Below, piece by piece: positions 36,808-47,500 of a DNA stretch of 64,000 nucleotides. The position numbers and the translations under genes are program-made. The DNA lies in contig NZ_BOOB01000017.1 in assembly GCF_016863015.1 (NCBI RefSeq), forward strand, positions 1 to 64,000. Direction: 5' to 3'. A model generated the notes under the pieces. The model did no database searches, had not been told where the DNA came from, and saw only the letters and a list, made by a program, of their open reading frames with translations. The first letter of the stretch is position 1. The number at the start of each line of letters is the position of its first letter. The stretch comes from Microbispora amethystogenes (lineage in GTDB: Bacteria; Actinomycetota; Actinomycetes; Streptosporangiales; Streptosporangiaceae).

Positions 36808-37871
36808 TCAGGCGGGGTCGGTTCCAGCCGGGACCGCGCCCGCGGAGGCCGCGCCTCCCGAGACACCGTCCGCGAGGCCGCCCGCGAGACCGGGGGCGTT
36901 CTCGGGGAAGTGGCAGGCCACCTGGTGGCCGGGGGCGAGTGTCTCCAGCGGAGGCTCGACCTGCGTGCAGATCTCCTGCGCCTTCCAGCAGCGGGTGTGG
37001 AACCGGCAGGCGGGCGGCGGGTTCAGCGGCGAGGGGACGTCGCCCTGCAGCCGGATCCGCTCCCGTTCCTTGCGCCGCTTCGGGTCCGGGATCGGGACCG
37101 CCGACAGCAGGGCGTTGGTGTACGGATGCATGGGCGACTCGTACAGGCCCTTGCGGTCCGCGATCTCGACGATCTTTCCGAGGTACATCACCGCGACGCG
37201 GTCGCTGATGTGCCGCACCACCGACAGGTCGTGCGCGATCACGACGTAGGTCAGGTCGAGCTCTCCCTGCAGGTCCTCCAGCAGGTTGACGACCTGGGCC
37301 TGGATCGACACGTCGAGCGCGGAGACCGGCTCGTCCGCGATGATCAGCTTGGGCTTCAGCGCGAGCGTCCGGGCGATCCCGATGCGCTGCCGCTGGCCGC
37401 CGGAGAACTCGTGCGGATAGCGGTTGTAGTGCTCGGGGTTCAGGCCGACGAGCTCCAGGATTCCCTGGACCGCCTTCTTCGTGCCCTGCTCGGTCTTGAT
37501 CCCCTGGATCCGGAACGGCGCGCCGACGATGGCGCCGACCGTGTGACGGGGGTTGAGCGAGCTGTAGGGGTCCTGGAAGATCATCTGCACGTCGCGCCGG
37601 AGCGGGCGCAGCCGCCCCTGGGACATGTGCGTGATGTCCTGGCCCGCGTAGACGATCTTCCCGGCGCTCGGCTCGATCAGCCTCGTGATGAGGCGCCCGG
37701 TGGTGGTCTTGCCGCATCCCGACTCGCCGACCAGGCCGAGGGTCTCGCCCTTCCTGACGTCGAAGCTGATGCCGTCGACGGCCCTGACCGCGCCGACCTG
37801 CCGCTGGAGCAGGCCCTTCGTGACCGGGAAGTGCTTCTCCAGCCCCTGTACGGACAGCAAGGGCTCCTCGT

Positions 37872-37875
<4 letters not shown>
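36808..37875 (-). CDS. Peptide/opine ABC importer ATPase (OppF/DppF type)
   Basis: A 355-residue ATPase. Walker A is GESGCGKTT, the signature is SGGQRQRIGIARTLAL, Walker B is LIIADEPVSALD and the switch His follows in VIAHDLSVV. The C-terminal oligopeptide-transporter domain has CRFHTRCWKAQEICTQ, typical of the OppF/DppF group; its cysteines hold an Fe-S cluster or zinc in some members. GTG at 37875 overlaps the stop of the preceding ATPase gene (GTGA). It is the last gene of the transporter operon. The final 25 residues are Ala/Gly/Pro rich. Confidence 0.93.
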
Positions 37876-38893
<1,018 letters not shown>

Positions 38894-38897
<4 letters not shown>

Positions 38898-39913
38898 CCC
38901 AGCCTCACCCTCGGGTCCACGACGGCGTACAGGAGGTCGACGATCAGGTTCGCGAAGACCACGAAGAACGCGGCGACGAGCGTCACGCCCATGACCTTCG
39001 GCAGGTCCTGGTTGGTGATCGCGTCGATCGCGTACTTGCCCATGCCGGGCAGCGAGTAGGTGCTCTCGGTGAGCACCGCGCCGCCGAGCAGCAGGCCGAG
39101 GTCGAGGCCGAAGATCGTGAGGATCGGGGTGAGCGCCCCGCGCAGGCCGTGCTTGACCACCACCACCCGCTCGTTCAGGCCCTTGGCCCGTGCTGTGCGG
39201 ATGTATTCCTCGTTCATCGTCTCCAGCATGCCCGCCCGGGTGAGCCGCGCGTATCCGGCGGCGTACAGGAAAGCCAGCGTGATCCACGGCAGGATCAGGT
39301 TGTACGCCCACATCGCCGGGTTCTCCTCGATCGGCGTGAAGCTGCCCCCCGGGGCGGTGATGCGGAACGGATGGCCGTAGCTGAAGACGACCAGCGAGAC
39401 GATGCCGGTGAAGAAGATCGGCAATGACACGCCGGCCAGGGCGACGCCCATGGCGGCGCGGTCGAACAGGCTGCCGCGTCTCAGGGCGGACAGCACGCCG
39501 GTCGCCACGCCGGCGATCACCCAGATGACGGCGGCCCCGAAGGCCAGTGACATCGTGACGGGCAGCCGGTCCAGCAGGTCGGGCCAGACGGGGAGCCGGG
39601 TGAGGAAGGAGTAGCCGAAGCAGGGCGCCGGGCAGTGCTCCACGCCGGGACCGTAGTCGTAGTCGGCGCCGGCGACGATGCCCTTCGCGAACCGCCCGTA
39701 CTGCACGATCAGCGGATCGTTGAAGCCGAGCTTCTCGGCCGCGACCTTGACCTGTTCCGCCGAGGCGGTGCGCCCGACGTAGCGCGCGGCCAGGCTCTCC
39801 GAGGTGGCGCCGGCCAGGCGCGGCACCAGGAAGAAGATGGCGAACGTGATGATGCTCACGATGGAGAGCATCACGACCGCCCAGATCAGCCGCCGGATGA
39901 TGTATGTGACCAC
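38894..39913 (-). CDS. ABC importer permease (DppB type)
   Basis: A 339-residue inner-membrane permease with about six membrane segments. The N-terminus YIIRRLIWAVVMLSIVSIITF is typical of the DppB group. The EAA loop that binds the ATPase reads ARLTRAGMLETMNEEYIRTARAKGLNE. A periplasmic stretch with GVEHCPAPCFGYSF contains two cysteines. GTG start. It is separated from the binding-protein gene by an 86-base gap with a strong hairpin. Confidence 0.92.
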
Positions 39914-39928
39914 AGTCCCCCCGGCTCC

Positions 39929-39956
39929 GGGGGCCGGTCCGGTCGGCCCGGCCCCC
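39929..39956 (-). terminator. Attenuator-like hairpin between binding protein and permease genes
   Basis: GGGGGCCGG (39929-39937), 10-base loop, CCGGCCCCC (39948-39956). It lies after the binding-protein stop and before the permease GTG; an alternative pairing uses CCCCCGG/CCGGGGG at 39918-39933. Such hairpins let the binding protein be made in excess over the membrane parts. Confidence 0.55.
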
Positions 39957-39999
39957 CTGCCGCGTTCACGCGTCTATCGGATGTGTCTGGCCGGGGCGC

Positions 40000-41778
40000 T
40001 TACTTGACGCCCATGCCGAGGTAGTCGTACATGCCGTACGCCTCGTTGACGAAGATGTTCGTCGCGTTCTTGCTCCGCACGAGCAGGGTCTTCGTCCACA
40101 CGTTCGGCAGGACGAAGGCGTCCTCCATGACCTTCTTGTCGATCTGCGTCCAGATCGCGTTGCGGGCGTCCGTGTCGGTCTCCAGCATCGCCTTGTCCAC
40201 CAGCTTGTCGACCTCGGGGTCGCGGACGCTGATGTTGGAGGAGCCGCCGGTCTCGCGGATGACGCGGCTGTCCGTGATCTGCTGCAGGAAGCCGAAGCCG
40301 TCGGGCCAGTCGGACTGCCAGCCGTTCATGGCCAGGCCGATCTTGTTGTCCTTGGCGTAGCCCGGCTTGCCGGCGTACAGCGCGAAGTAGTCGGCCTGCG
40401 GGAACGGCTTGAGCGTGAGCTTGATGCCGACCCGGCCGAGCGACTGCTGCAGCGCCTCGGCGGCCGCCTTCTCCTTCGGCCGCTCGGCGCGGTAGGAGAT
40501 GTTGGTCTCGAAGCCGTTGGGCTGGCCGCAGGCGGTCAGCGCCTCCTTGGCCTTGTTCACGTCGCCCTTGTTGTCGGCGCCCGGCGGGTAGAGGTTGAAG
40601 TCCTCGTGACCGGGGATCGCCGGCGGCAGCATGCTGGTCGCGATCTGCCCGCCGGAGAACTCGCCGCCCCAGGCGGTCTGGAGGGCCACCTTGTCCACGG
40701 CGTACTGGACGGCCTTGCGGCAGTCGATGTTGTCGAACGGCGGGACGTTGCCGTTGATCGAGGTGTACCAGAGACGGGTGCTGGTCGGGTTGTCGGCGTT
40801 GGCCTTCATGGCGGGGTCGGACAGGACCCGGCCGAGGGCCGCCGACTGCACGCCGATGCCCGCGACGTCGATGTCGAGGTCGCCGGCGATGATCCGGTTG
40901 TCGATGTCGTCGGCGTTGACGTTGGTGGAGACCTCGTAGCCGTCCGGCAGCGCCTTGCGGTTCGGGTCGGTCGCCGGGTCCCACTGGTCGTTGCGGACCA
41001 GCGTGAAGCCCTTGCCGATCTCGTTCTTCTCGAACTTGTACGGCCCGGTGGCGATGATGTGTTCCTTGTACTTCGCGCCGGTGTCCTTGTCCTTGGGGAC
41101 CGGGATCGTGGCGGGAAGCTGGGCGAAGTAGTCGAAGTTGCTCAGCGGCTGCTTGAGGTGGAAGACGATCGTGTAGTCGTCGGGCGTCTCGATCGCGCTG
41201 TCGGTGTTGACGTCCTTGGACTTGTACGCGCCCTTGTAGTCCTTCGGCCAGGCGAGGAAGTCGTTGAAGTAGGTGTACCCGTCGGGGAACACCTCCTTGT
41301 CGAACGACCGCTCCACGGCGTACTTCACGTCCTTGGACGTGACCGGAGTCCCGTCCTCGAACTTGACGCCCTTCTTGATCTTGTACGTCCAGGTCTTGGC
41401 GTCGTCACTCGGCTTGCCCAGGTCCTCGGCGAGGTCGGGGGCGAGCTGGTTGCCCTCCTTGCCCACCGCCGACTTGAACATCAGCAGCGACCGGCCGTAC
41501 AGCCGGATGAAGTTCCAGGAGTAGCCGTAGTAGGTGTCACCCGGGTCGAGGGAGTCCCAGTCACCGCCGTTGGCGAACTTGAGGATGCCGCCCTTCTTGT
41601 CCGACGGGTTGACCACCCCCGTCATCGCGGCGTTGAACTCGCTCTTCGAGTCCGAGCCGCCGGCCGCGGCGCCGCCGGAGGACGACGGCGTGCTGCTGCC
41701 CGAACCGCCGCCGCACGCGGCCACGGCGAGGGCGAGCACGGCGCCGGTGGCCGCCATACCCAGTCTTCTTCTTAGCAT
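40000..41778 (-). CDS. Extracellular solute-binding lipoprotein, family 5 (DppA/OppA type)
   Basis: A 592-residue lipid-anchored binding protein. The signal peptide ends in the lipobox LAVAACGGG (Cys22), followed by a Ser/Gly linker to about residue 45. The SBP family 5 fold begins GGILKFANGGDWDSLDPGDTYYG and includes VKFEDGTPVTSKDVKYAVER. Family 5 proteins bind peptides, opines, nickel chelates or sugars; the ligand cannot be told here. AAGGGG stands eight bases ahead of the ATG. Gene order permease-binding protein-permease-ATPase-ATPase marks a full importer. Confidence 0.93.
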   Translation of the reverse strand: MLRRRLGMAATGAVLALAVAACGGGSGSSTPSSSGGAAAGGSDSKSEFNAAMTGVVNPSDKKGGILKFANGGDWDSLDPGDTYYGYSWNFIRLYGRSLLMFKSAVGKEGNQLAPDLAEDLGKPSDDAKTWTYKIKKGVKFEDGTPVTSKDVKYAVERSFDKEVFPDGYTYFNDFLAWPKDYKGAYKSKDVNTDSAIETPDDYTIVFHLKQPLSNFDYFAQLPATIPVPKDKDTGAKYKEHIIATGPYKFEKNEIGKGFTLVRNDQWDPATDPNRKALPDGYEVSTNVNADDIDNRIIAGDLDIDVAGIGVQSAALGRVLSDPAMKANADNPTSTRLWYTSINGNVPPFDNIDCRKAVQYAVDKVALQTAWGGEFSGGQIATSMLPPAIPGHEDFNLYPPGADNKGDVNKAKEALTACGQPNGFETNISYRAERPKEKAAAEALQQSLGRVGIKLTLKPFPQADYFALYAGKPGYAKDNKIGLAMNGWQSDWPDGFGFLQQITDSRVIRETGGSSNISVRDPEVDKLVDKAMLETDTDARNAIWTQIDKKVMEDAFVLPNVWTKTLLVRSKNATNIFVNEAYGMYDYLGMGVK

Positions 41779-41835
41779 TGCAAACCCCTTGGTGATAGGA
41801 GCCGGGGGACTTTTTAGGGGGGAGGGGGGAACCGC

Positions 41836-42825
41836 TCAGCGGGCCTTCGGGTCGAGGGCGTCCCGCAGTCCGTCGCCGAACAGGTTGAACGCCAGGACCG
41901 TGATGAAGATCGCCATGCCGGGGAAGAACATGAAGTGCGGGATCGTGTAGAACCGCACCGCGTCCGACAGCATGCCGCCCCAGGTGGGGGTGGGCGGGCG
42001 CACGCCGACGCCGAGGAACGACAACGCCGCCTCGAACAACACGTTCGTGGGGATCAGCAGCGTCGAGTAGACGAGGACCGGCGCGACCAGGTTCGGCAGC
42101 AGCTCGCGGAAGATGATGTACGGCCCGCGCGCCCCGAGGCTGCGCGCCGCGTCCACGAACTCGCGCTCGCGCAGCGACAGCGTCTGCCCCCGGATGATCC
42201 GCCCGATGTACGGCCAGTTGAAGAAGCCGATGATGAACACCAGCAGGGAGACGCGCAGCGTGTCGCCGGTCAGGCCGAACGCCGAGTCGGGGACGATGCC
42301 CGCCAGCGCGATCGCGAAGACCAGGATCGGGAACGCCAGGAAGACGTCCATCGTCTTGCTGATGATCGAGTCGACCAGGCCGCCGAAGTAGCCGGCGGTG
42401 ACCCCGAGCAGGGTGCCGATGATCACTGAGAGCAGCGTGGCCAGGAAGGCGATGAGCAGCGAGATCCGCGCGCCGTACACGATCCGGCTGAAGATGTCGC
42501 GGCCGTTCACCGGCTCGATGCCGAACAGGTGCTGGGCGCCGATGCCGGTGCCCGTCTTGGGCGCCATCGTGGAGGAGTCGATGAGGTCGGAGTTGAACTG
42601 CGTCGGGTCCTGCCCGAACGCCCCGACGATCAACGGCGCGAAGACGGCGACCAGGATCAGGAAGACGACGAGCAGACCGCCCGCCAGGGCGACCTTGTCG
42701 CGCCTGAGCCGCATCCAGGCGATCTGACCGAGCGAGCGGCCCTGGATGGGGGCGCCGCCGGCGATGGCGACGGCCTCCGGCTCGGCGCGCATCTCCTGAC
42801 CGGAGACGTCGAGAGGGGCGCTCAC
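41836..42825 (-). CDS. ABC importer permease (DppC type)
   Basis: A 329-residue permease with a soluble N-terminus of about 40 residues and six membrane segments. The DppC-type N-terminal stretch GQIAWMRLRRDKVALAGGLLV and the EAA loop REREFVDAARSLGARGPYIIFRELLPN are clear. GTG start with GGAGGGG upstream. It is the first gene of the importer operon; the gene for the binding protein follows 57 bases later. Confidence 0.92.
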   Translation of the reverse strand: MSAPLDVSGQEMRAEPEAVAIAGGAPIQGRSLGQIAWMRLRRDKVALAGGLLVVFLILVAVFAPLIVGAFGQDPTQFNSDLIDSSTMAPKTGTGIGAQHLFGIEPVNGRDIFSRIVYGARISLLIAFLATLLSVIIGTLLGVTAGYFGGLVDSIISKTMDVFLAFPILVFAIALAGIVPDSAFGLTGDTLRVSLLVFIIGFFNWPYIGRIIRGQTLSLREREFVDAARSLGARGPYIIFRELLPNLVAPVLVYSTLLIPTNVLFEAALSFLGVGVRPPTPTWGGMLSDAVRFYTIPHFMFFPGMAIFITVLAFNLFGDGLRDALDPKAR

Positions 42826-42973
42826 CAGGCCCCTCCGGGCCCGCCCGCGGCCAGCGTGCGGCGGGCGGCGCGCTCAGGAGAGCCGGAGTACGGCGCTGAG
42901 GCGGAGGAGCGAAGTTCGCTCATGACCTTGCTTCGCGCGGCCATTTGGTGTACGGCCCCCTGGGTCCCAGACG

Positions 42974-43024
42974 ACATTGTCCCGCGGGGTCCGCTGTGTA
43001 CGGCTCCCCGCAAACGGACAATGT
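42974..43024. promoter_or_regulatory. Large interrupted hairpin in the importer leader
   Basis: ACATTGTCC (42974-42982) pairs with GGACAATGT (43016-43024), and inside it CGCGGGG (42983-42989) faces CCCCGC (43006-43011); AAAC bulges on one side. About 15 pairs in total, 149 bases upstream of the permease GTG. It could be an operator or a structured 5' leader. Confidence 0.5.
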
Positions 43025-43176
43025 ATGCGTTGAGCTGGGATGACCAGTCCCCAGAGCAGGCCTGTGGCTCAACTGTGATTCACCAGAAACTTATTCGTGT
43101 TGATCTTGAAAGGATTGTCGGAGTCCCGTTTCGATTGTGTCGTGGAACTGTAACATTGCACCCACGGGTAACTTGG

Positions 43177-43191
43177 TCCCACGATGTGGGA
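43177..43191 (-). terminator. Small hairpin downstream of the membrane-protein gene
   Basis: TCCCAC, loop GAT, GTGGGA. A GTGGGATGTT direct repeat overlaps it. It lies 30 bases past the stop of the gene at 43222. Confidence 0.35.
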
Positions 43192-43221
43192 TGTTCGGCG
43201 TGGGATGTTGGGCGGGGGGGC

Positions 43222-43704
43222 TCAGCCGATCCCGCGCCGCTTCAGGATGTCCTCGATCTCGGAGAAATCATCCGCCGCGGGCTGTTCGACCTGACGTGGC
43301 GCCGTCTTCGCGGTCGGCACCTTCTTGGGCGTTTCAGCCTTGGGCGCGGCGGCCGGTGCCGCCTCGGCGGCGCCGGGGCGGGGCGTACGGGCCCGCGAGA
43401 GCGAGCGGCCGCGCATCGCCCCGGACACGACGAACAGCACCGCCGACAGCCCCGCCACCGCCACGCCGGCCCACGCGAGCGGCGACAGCACCAGGCCGGT
43501 CACGAAGCGCACGGCGGCCGTGCCGATGTTCCACAACGTGGCCTGCGCGCCGGTGAGATAGGCGGCCAGCGGCAGCAGGGACCAGGCGGCGGCCCGCAGG
43601 CCCGCGGCCGCTCCCCTGCGGCGGAAGGCCAGATAGGTGAGCACGAGTCCCACCGCCGTCAGGCCGCCGCACACCGGCAGCCAGGCGATGTCGTTGTAAT
43701 TCAT
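43222..43704 (-). CDS. Small membrane protein of unknown function
   Basis: A 160-residue protein with three or four membrane segments (about 8-26, 37-56, 60-75 and 78-96), then a charged cytoplasmic tail. The tail is Ala/Pro/Lys rich and ends with a conserved-looking acidic helix DDFSEIEDILKRRGIG. I do not recognise a functional domain. It follows the HAD gene on the same strand with a 75-base gap and may be read with it. Confidence 0.75.
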   Translation of the reverse strand: MNYNDIAWLPVCGGLTAVGLVLTYLAFRRRGAAAGLRAAAWSLLPLAAYLTGAQATLWNIGTAAVRFVTGLVLSPLAWAGVAVAGLSAVLFVVSGAMRGRSLSRARTPRPGAAEAAPAAAPKAETPKKVPTAKTAPRQVEQPAADDFSEIEDILKRRGIG

Positions 43705-43778
43705 GGCGGGGCCCCTTCGTCACGTACCTCCATCCTGGCATCCGCGACGCGATCATGCGGGGCCCGCGCCACCCCGAT

Positions 43779-44420
43779 TCAGCGGACGAGGGCCCGGAGG
43801 AAGTCCACGTCCACGTCGAGCAGCGACGGCATGACGACCCGCCCCGGCGCCTGCGCGATCGGCAGCACGCTCGGCACGGCGACGACCCGGCAACCGGCCG
43901 CCGTCGCCGACGCCACGCCGTTCGGCGAGTCCTCCAGCGCGACGCACCGCCCCGGGTCCACCGACAGCAGGCCCGCCGCCGTGAGGTACGGCTCAGGGTG
44001 GGGCTTGGTGCACGTGACGTCGTCGGCCGTCACGATCACTTCGAAGTGCTCCCGGCCCACGGCCTTGAGCACGGCGTCGGCGATGATCCGCAGCGACGAC
44101 GTGACGAGCGCGGTGCGCACCCCGTGGTCGGCGAGCCCGCGCAGCAGGTCCAGGGCGCCCGGCATCGGCGTCACGTCGGCCGACAGCCTGCTCTCCATCC
44201 CGTCGATCAGCCACTGCCCCACCACCATGGGATCGACGTCCGTCCGCGTCAGCTCCAGCATGTAACTGACGGTGCGGTCCCAGGAGCCGCCCACGAGCTG
44301 CTCCTGGTGCTCTGGGCCCCAGGTGCCGCCGAGGCGGGTGACCACCTCGGTCTCGACCTCGAACCAGACCCCTTCGGTGTCGACGAGCAGCCCGTCCATG
44401 TCGAACAGCACGGCGTCCAC
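43779..44420 (-). CDS. HAD-superfamily hydrolase (beta-phosphoglucomutase-like)
   Basis: A 213-residue phosphatase-type enzyme. Motif I is VLFDMDGLLVDTE with the nucleophile Asp at residue 7, motif II is LVTSS, motif III is TKPHPEPY and motif IV is ALEDSPNGVASA. The helical cap between motifs I and II is of the subclass I type. Substrates of this group are small sugar or nucleotide phosphates. GTG at 44420 is chosen because VDAVLFDMDG begins there and GGAAGGGG precedes it. It lies downstream of metH beyond a hairpin. Confidence 0.9.
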   Translation of the reverse strand: MDAVLFDMDGLLVDTEGVWFEVETEVVTRLGGTWGPEHQEQLVGGSWDRTVSYMLELTRTDVDPMVVGQWLIDGMESRLSADVTPMPGALDLLRGLADHGVRTALVTSSLRIIADAVLKAVGREHFEVIVTADDVTCTKPHPEPYLTAAGLLSVDPGRCVALEDSPNGVASATAAGCRVVAVPSVLPIAQAPGRVVMPSLLDVDVDFLRALVR

Positions 44421-44441
44421 GTGGCCCCTTCCCCCCGGCGA

Positions 44442-44458
44442 CCCCCCGATGAGGGGGG
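44442..44458 (-). terminator. C6/G6 hairpin between metH and HAD genes
   Basis: CCCCCC (44442-44447), loop GATGA, GGGGGG (44453-44458), about 60 bases after the metH stop and 21 before the HAD GTG. Confidence 0.5.
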
Positions 44459-44520
44459 ACTGACATGGTACGGGGGCCGCGTGGACGCGCCGACGGCCGG
44501 TCAGGCCTTCCACATATCCG

Positions 44521-47500
44521 TCAGACGTTGAAGTACTTCGCCTCGGGGTGGTGGACGACGAGGGCGGAGGTGGCCTGCTCGGGGTGGAGCTGGAACTCCT
44601 CCGACAGCCGAACGCCGATCCTCCCGGGGTCGAGCAGCTCCATGACCTGCACCTGGTCTTCCAGGTTGGGGCAGGCCGGGTAACCGAAGGAGTAGCGGCA
44701 GCCGGTGATGTTCACCTTGAGCATGTCCGCCAGCGACTCGTCGCCGCCGATGCCCAGCTCCGAGCGCACCCGCGCGTGCCAGTACTCCGCCAGCGCCTCG
44801 GTGAGCTGCACCGAGAGGCCGTGGAGCTCCAGGTAGTCGCGGTAGGCGTCCTTCGCGAACAGCTCGCCCGCGGCCTCGCTGACGCGGTTGCCCATCGTGA
44901 CGATCTGGAAGCCGACGACGTCCACCTCACCCGACTCGCGGGAGCGGAAGAAGTCGGCCAGGCACAGGTGGCGGTCGCGGCGCTGGCGCGGGAAGGTGAA
45001 GCGGGTGCGCTCCTTGCCGTCCTCGTCAAGGATGATCAGGTTGTCGCCCTCGCTCACGCAGGGGAAGTAGCCGTAGACGACCGCCGCCTCCAGCAGGTTC
45101 TCCGTCTGCAGGCGGTCCAGCCACATCCGCAGCCGGGGCCGGCCCTCGGTCTCCACCAGTTCCTCGTACGACGGGCCGTCGCCGCCCCTGGCGGCCTTGA
45201 GGCCCCACTGGCCCATGAACGTCGCCCTCTCGTCGAGGAACGCGGCGTAGTCGGCCAGCGGGATGCCCTTCACCACCCGGTCGCCGAGGAACGGCGGGAC
45301 GGGCACGGGAGCGTCCGCCGCGACGTCGGAGCGGGCCGGCACGTCCTCCTCGGCGGTCCGCGCCAGCACCGCCCCGGTCTTCACCCGGCGCGCCCGCAGC
45401 GGCGGCAGCGACGCGCCGTCCTCTCCGCGCTTGACCGCCATGAAGGCGTCCATCAGGCGCAGGCCCTCGAAGGCGTCGCGGGCGTAGCGGACCTCGCCCC
45501 GGTAGAGATCGGCCAGGTCCTGCTCGACGTACGCCCTGGTCAGCGCGGCGCCGCCGAGAAGCACCGGGAACTTGCTCGAAAGACCCCGGGAGTTCAGCTC
45601 CTCGAGGTTCTCCTTCATGACGACGGTGGACTTCACCAGCAGCCCGGACATGCCGATCACGTCGGCCCGGTGCTCCTCGGCGGCCTCCAGGATCGCCGAC
45701 ACCGGCTGCTTGATGCCGAGGTTCACCACGTCGTAGCCGTTGTTGGACAGGATGATGTCGACGAGGTTCTTGCCGATGTCGTGCACGTCGCCCTTCACCG
45801 TGGCGAGCACGATGCGGCCCTTGGTGCTGCCCTCGACCTTCTCCATGTGCGGTTCGAGGTGGGCCACCGCCGTCTTCATCACCTCGGCCGACTGCAGCAC
45901 GAACGGAAGCTGCATCTCGCCGGAGCCGAACAGCTCGCCGACGACCTTCATGCCGTCGAGAAGCACGTCGTTGATGATCTCCAGTGCGGGCCGCTGGGTG
46001 AGGGCCTCTTCGAGGTCGGCCTCCAGGCCCTTGCGCTCACCGTCGATGATCCGCCGCTTGAGCCGCTCCCACAGCGGCAGCCCGGCCAGCTCGGCCGCCT
46101 TCCCGGCCTTCATCGACGCGGCGTCCACGCCCTCGTACAGCTCCATGAACCGCTGCAGCGGGTCGTAGCCTTCGCGCCTGCGGTCGTACACGAGGTCGAG
46201 CGCGACCTGGCGCTGCTCGTCCGGGATCCGGTTCATCGGCAGGATCTTGGAGGCGTGCACGATCGCGGAGTCGAGCCCCGCGTTGACGCACTCGTTGAGG
46301 AACACCGAGTTCAGCACGATGCGCGCGGCCGGGTTGAGGCCGAACGACACGTTGGACAGGCCCAGCGTGGTCTGCACGGTGGGATAGCGGCGCTTGAGCT
46401 CGCGGATCGCCTCGATCGTCTCGAGGCCGTCGCGCCGGGTCTCCTCCTGGCCGGTGGCGATCGGGAACGTCAGGCAGTCGACGATGATGTCCTCGACCCG
46501 CATGCCCCAGTTGTTCACCAGGTCCTCGATGAGGCGGGACGCGACCCGCACCTTCCAGTCGGCCGTGCGGGCCTGGCCCTCCTCGTCGATGGTCAGCGCG
46601 ACCACGGCCGCGCCGTGCTCCCGCACCAGGCGCATGACCTTCTGGAACCGCGAGTCCGGGCCGTCGCCGTCCTCGTAGTTCACCGAGTTGACCACGGCCC
46701 GGCCGCCGAGCATCTCCAGGCCCGCCTCCAGCACGGCCGGCTCGGTCGAGTCGAGCACGATCGGCAGCGTCGAGGCGGTGGCGAAGCGGAACGCCAGCTC
46801 CTTCATGTCCGCCACGCCGTCGCGGCCGACGTAGTCGACGCACAGGTCGAGCAGGTGCGCGCCGTCACGGGCCTGCGCCCGGGCGATCTCGACGCACTCC
46901 TCGTAGTTGCCCGCCAGCATCGCCTCGCGGAACGCCTTGGAGCCGTTGGCGTTGGTCCGCTCGCCGATGGCCAGGTACGACGTGTCCTGCCGGAACGGCA
47001 CGTGCTGGTAGAGGGAGGCCGCGCCGGCCTCGGGGCGGGGGCGGCGCTCCCCGCGAGTGCGCCCGCCGACCCGCTCGACCACCTGGCGCAGGTGCTCGGG
47101 GGTGGTGCCGCAGCAGCCGCCCACGAGGGCGAGCCCGTAGTCGCGGGTGAACGTCTCGTGGGCGTCCGCCAGCTCGCCCGGGCTCAGCGGGTAGTAGGCG
47201 CCGTCGGACGTGAGCTGCGGCAGCCCGGCGTTGGGCATGCACGACAGCGGCACGCGGGCGTGCCTGGCCAGGTAGCGCAGGTGCTCGCTCATCTCGGCGG
47301 GGCCGGTGGCGCAGTTGAGCCCGATCAGGTCGACGCCGAGCGGCTCGATCGCGGTCAGCGCGGCGCCGATCTCGGAGCCGAGCAGCATCGCGCCGTTGGT
47401 CTCGATGGTGACCTGGGTGATGATCGGGACGTCCCGCCCGGCGGCCTCGACGGCCCGCTTCGCGCCGACGACGGCCGCCTTGACCTGGAGCAGGTCCTGG

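Larger units (their letters stand above)
42826..43221. other. Regulatory region upstream of the importer operon
   Basis: A 396-base gap with no convincing gene. Its part from about 43020 to 43200 is clearly richer in A+T than the rest of the window, as expected for promoter DNA. It contains the large inverted repeat at 42974-43024, a TGTACGG motif twice (near 42950 and 42998), and a small hairpin after the membrane-protein gene (43177-43191). I could not pick one -10/-35 pair with confidence. Confidence 0.5.
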
